Source: Planctomycetota bacterium
GTDB lineage: Bacteria; Planctomycetota; Phycisphaerae; UBA1845
DNA: 64,000 nt
Assembly: GCA_016200265.1 (NCBI GenBank)
Contig: JACQFE010000033.1
Location: 1-64,000 of the forward strand
Direction: 5' to 3'
The notes under the pieces were generated by a model that was given only the letters and a program-made list of their open reading frames with translations, searched no databases and was not told where the DNA came from. The position numbers and the translations under genes were made by a program. Positions 63,361 to 64,000 of the stretch are shown in pieces. The stretch's first letter is position 1. Every line of letters begins with the position of its first letter.

Positions 63361-64000
63361 TCAGCCTGCAGTCTTCACACCCAAACCCATTCGGGCCATC
63401 ACCAATTGCAAATCGTCCCAGACTTTTCGCTTGTCATCGGGATTCCGCAAGAGATAGGCCGGATGATACGTCGGCATCAGGGGAGTTGCATTGACCGTGC
63501 TGTAAGCGGCTGAAGCACTAAGTTCGTCAGTCCCCCGGCCCAAGGGCTGAGGCACCCTGCCACTGCCCGTCGCTTGCGCTCTGGGTTCGGATATCGGTGG
63601 ATGGTATTGATGAAATCGGCCGCGGAGTTTGCCGATGGATTCGGCCGTGTTGAGCAGAGTCTTCGCCGCCGGCGCGCCGAGGGCGATGATCATTTCGGGT
63701 TGAATGATCGCGATTTGTTCGTGCAGATACGGACTGCAAGCGAGGATTTCCTCGGCAGATGGCGTGCGATTTCCGGGTGGACGGCATTTGACCACGTTGC
63801 AAATGTAGACCTCGTCGCGCGTCAGGCCCATCGCGATGATCATTTTGGTGAGAAGCTGACCGGCCGGGCCGACGAACGCGAGTCCTTGTTTGTCCTCTTC
63901 GTAGCCCGGACCTTCGCCGACGAAGATAATACGGGCGGTCGGACTGCCCTGGCCAAAGACGGTTTGCGTGCGGCCGGAGTGCAATTCGCAGTGTGTGCAG
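63361..64000 (-). CDS. Uracil-DNA glycosylase family 4 (partial), with repeat-encoded insertion
   Basis: A base-excision repair enzyme removing uracil. The gene runs off the window; before the Met at 63984 the frame reads CTHCELHS, giving the first two iron-sulfur cysteines. The motifs GEGPGYEEDKQGLAFVGPAG, ICNVVKCRPPGNRTPSAEEI and ACSPYLHEQI (the other two cysteines), and the C-terminal MPTYHPAYLLRNPDDK are complete. Between GKLRGRFHQYHPP and the last motif lie about 37 extra residues (SEPRAQATG, GRVPQPLGRGTDE and on), encoded by repeats F5 and F4 at 63528-63592. This loop is normally only a few residues. The fold could plausibly tolerate it because it precedes the active-site His strand. 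Confidence 0.9.
   Translation of the reverse strand, partial: CTHCELHSGRTQTVFGQGSPTARIIFVGEGPGYEEDKQGLAFVGPAGQLLTKMIIAMGLTRDEVYICNVVKCRPPGNRTPSAEEILACSPYLHEQIAIIQPEMIIALGAPAAKTLLNTAESIGKLRGRFHQYHPPISEPRAQATGSGRVPQPLGRGTDELSASAAYSTVNATPLMPTYHPAYLLRNPDDKRKVWDDLQLVMARMGLGVKTAG
63528..63592. repeat. Composite repeat F4 + F5 inside a coding gene, copy 3
   Basis: F4 (63528-63560, CAGTCCCCCGGCCCAAGGGC to CACCCTGC) followed within five bases by F5 (63565-63592, GCCCGTCGCTTGCGCTCTGG then GTTCGGAT). It has the same order and orientation as 58185-58276. It is fully in frame in the glycosylase gene. Confidence 0.92.

Overview
The window reads as a stretch of chromosome from a Planctomycetota-like bacterium, probably an uncultured Phycisphaerae-type lineage. 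This rests on several family signatures: prepilin-type proteins ending in an H-x9-DG motif, CxxC zinc-ribbon membrane proteins of the 'CxGCGYDLRG' type, a dockerin-like secreted protein with an IPTL-CTERM-like tail, lipid A synthesis (LpxA), oversized secretin proteins, and intergenic DNA filled with short dispersed repeats. No rRNA, tRNA, CRISPR array, insertion sequence or prophage was recognised. The taxonomic placement is inference.

Layout. 0-4 kb: a dicluster ferredoxin, a dockerin-like secreted protein, the stump of a 3-hydroxyacyl-CoA dehydrogenase gene, a tiny secreted protein, and a DUF2752/lipoprotein/lipoprotein cluster. 4-8 kb: sdhCAB, a Bacillus-type succinate dehydrogenase operon. 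8-11.4 kb: a periplasmic transglutaminase-like protein, a zinc-ribbon membrane protein and a lipoprotein. 11.6-36.2 kb (minus strand): one 24.6 kb type II secretion-like cluster, in transcription order gspF, gspG, gspH, gspI, gspJ, gspK, gspL, a gspM-like gene with extra PKD-like and GspC/PilP-like parts, a 2,851-residue protein made almost wholly of secretin N-domain repeats, and a 1,634-residue secretin with about 12 N-domain repeats. No GspE ATPase or prepilin peptidase is present. 36.5-41.6 kb: a DUF318 permease, orphan paaC/paaD homologues, a secreted protein of unknown function and a DUF4375 protein. 41.8-46.1 kb: groES-groEL, a degenerate receiver domain, a lipoprotein and a PGPGW protein. 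46.2-47.9 kb: an AAA ATPase/TOPRIM-like pair resembling defence cassettes. 48-51.6 kb: acyl-CoA mutase, enoyl-CoA hydratase, 3-hydroxyacyl-CoA dehydrogenase and a minimal nucleotidyltransferase, all translationally coupled. 51.7-53.0 kb: parB with four perfect parS sites directly upstream, so the replication origin is probably not far away. 53-64 kb: a prepilin-like protein, a secreted protein, a divergent RNase HII-like protein, a STAS protein, a lipoprotein, a glycosyltransferase, a low-molecular-weight phosphatase/arsenate reductase, a second zinc-ribbon membrane protein, a phosphodiesterase-type hydrolase, lpxA and a family 4 uracil-DNA glycosylase cut by the window edge.

Two features stand out. 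First, the secretion cluster pairs a normal set of pseudopilins and inner-membrane proteins with two giant proteins carrying roughly 37 secretin N-domains between them, one of which has no pore domain. This would suit a very long periplasmic conduit or scaffold. Second, at least ten families of short dispersed repeats occur. They fill intergenic gaps and are also translated in frame: inside the glycosyltransferase and the uracil-DNA glycosylase (the same composite repeat in both), and directly after the overlapping start codons of gspI, gspK and paaD.
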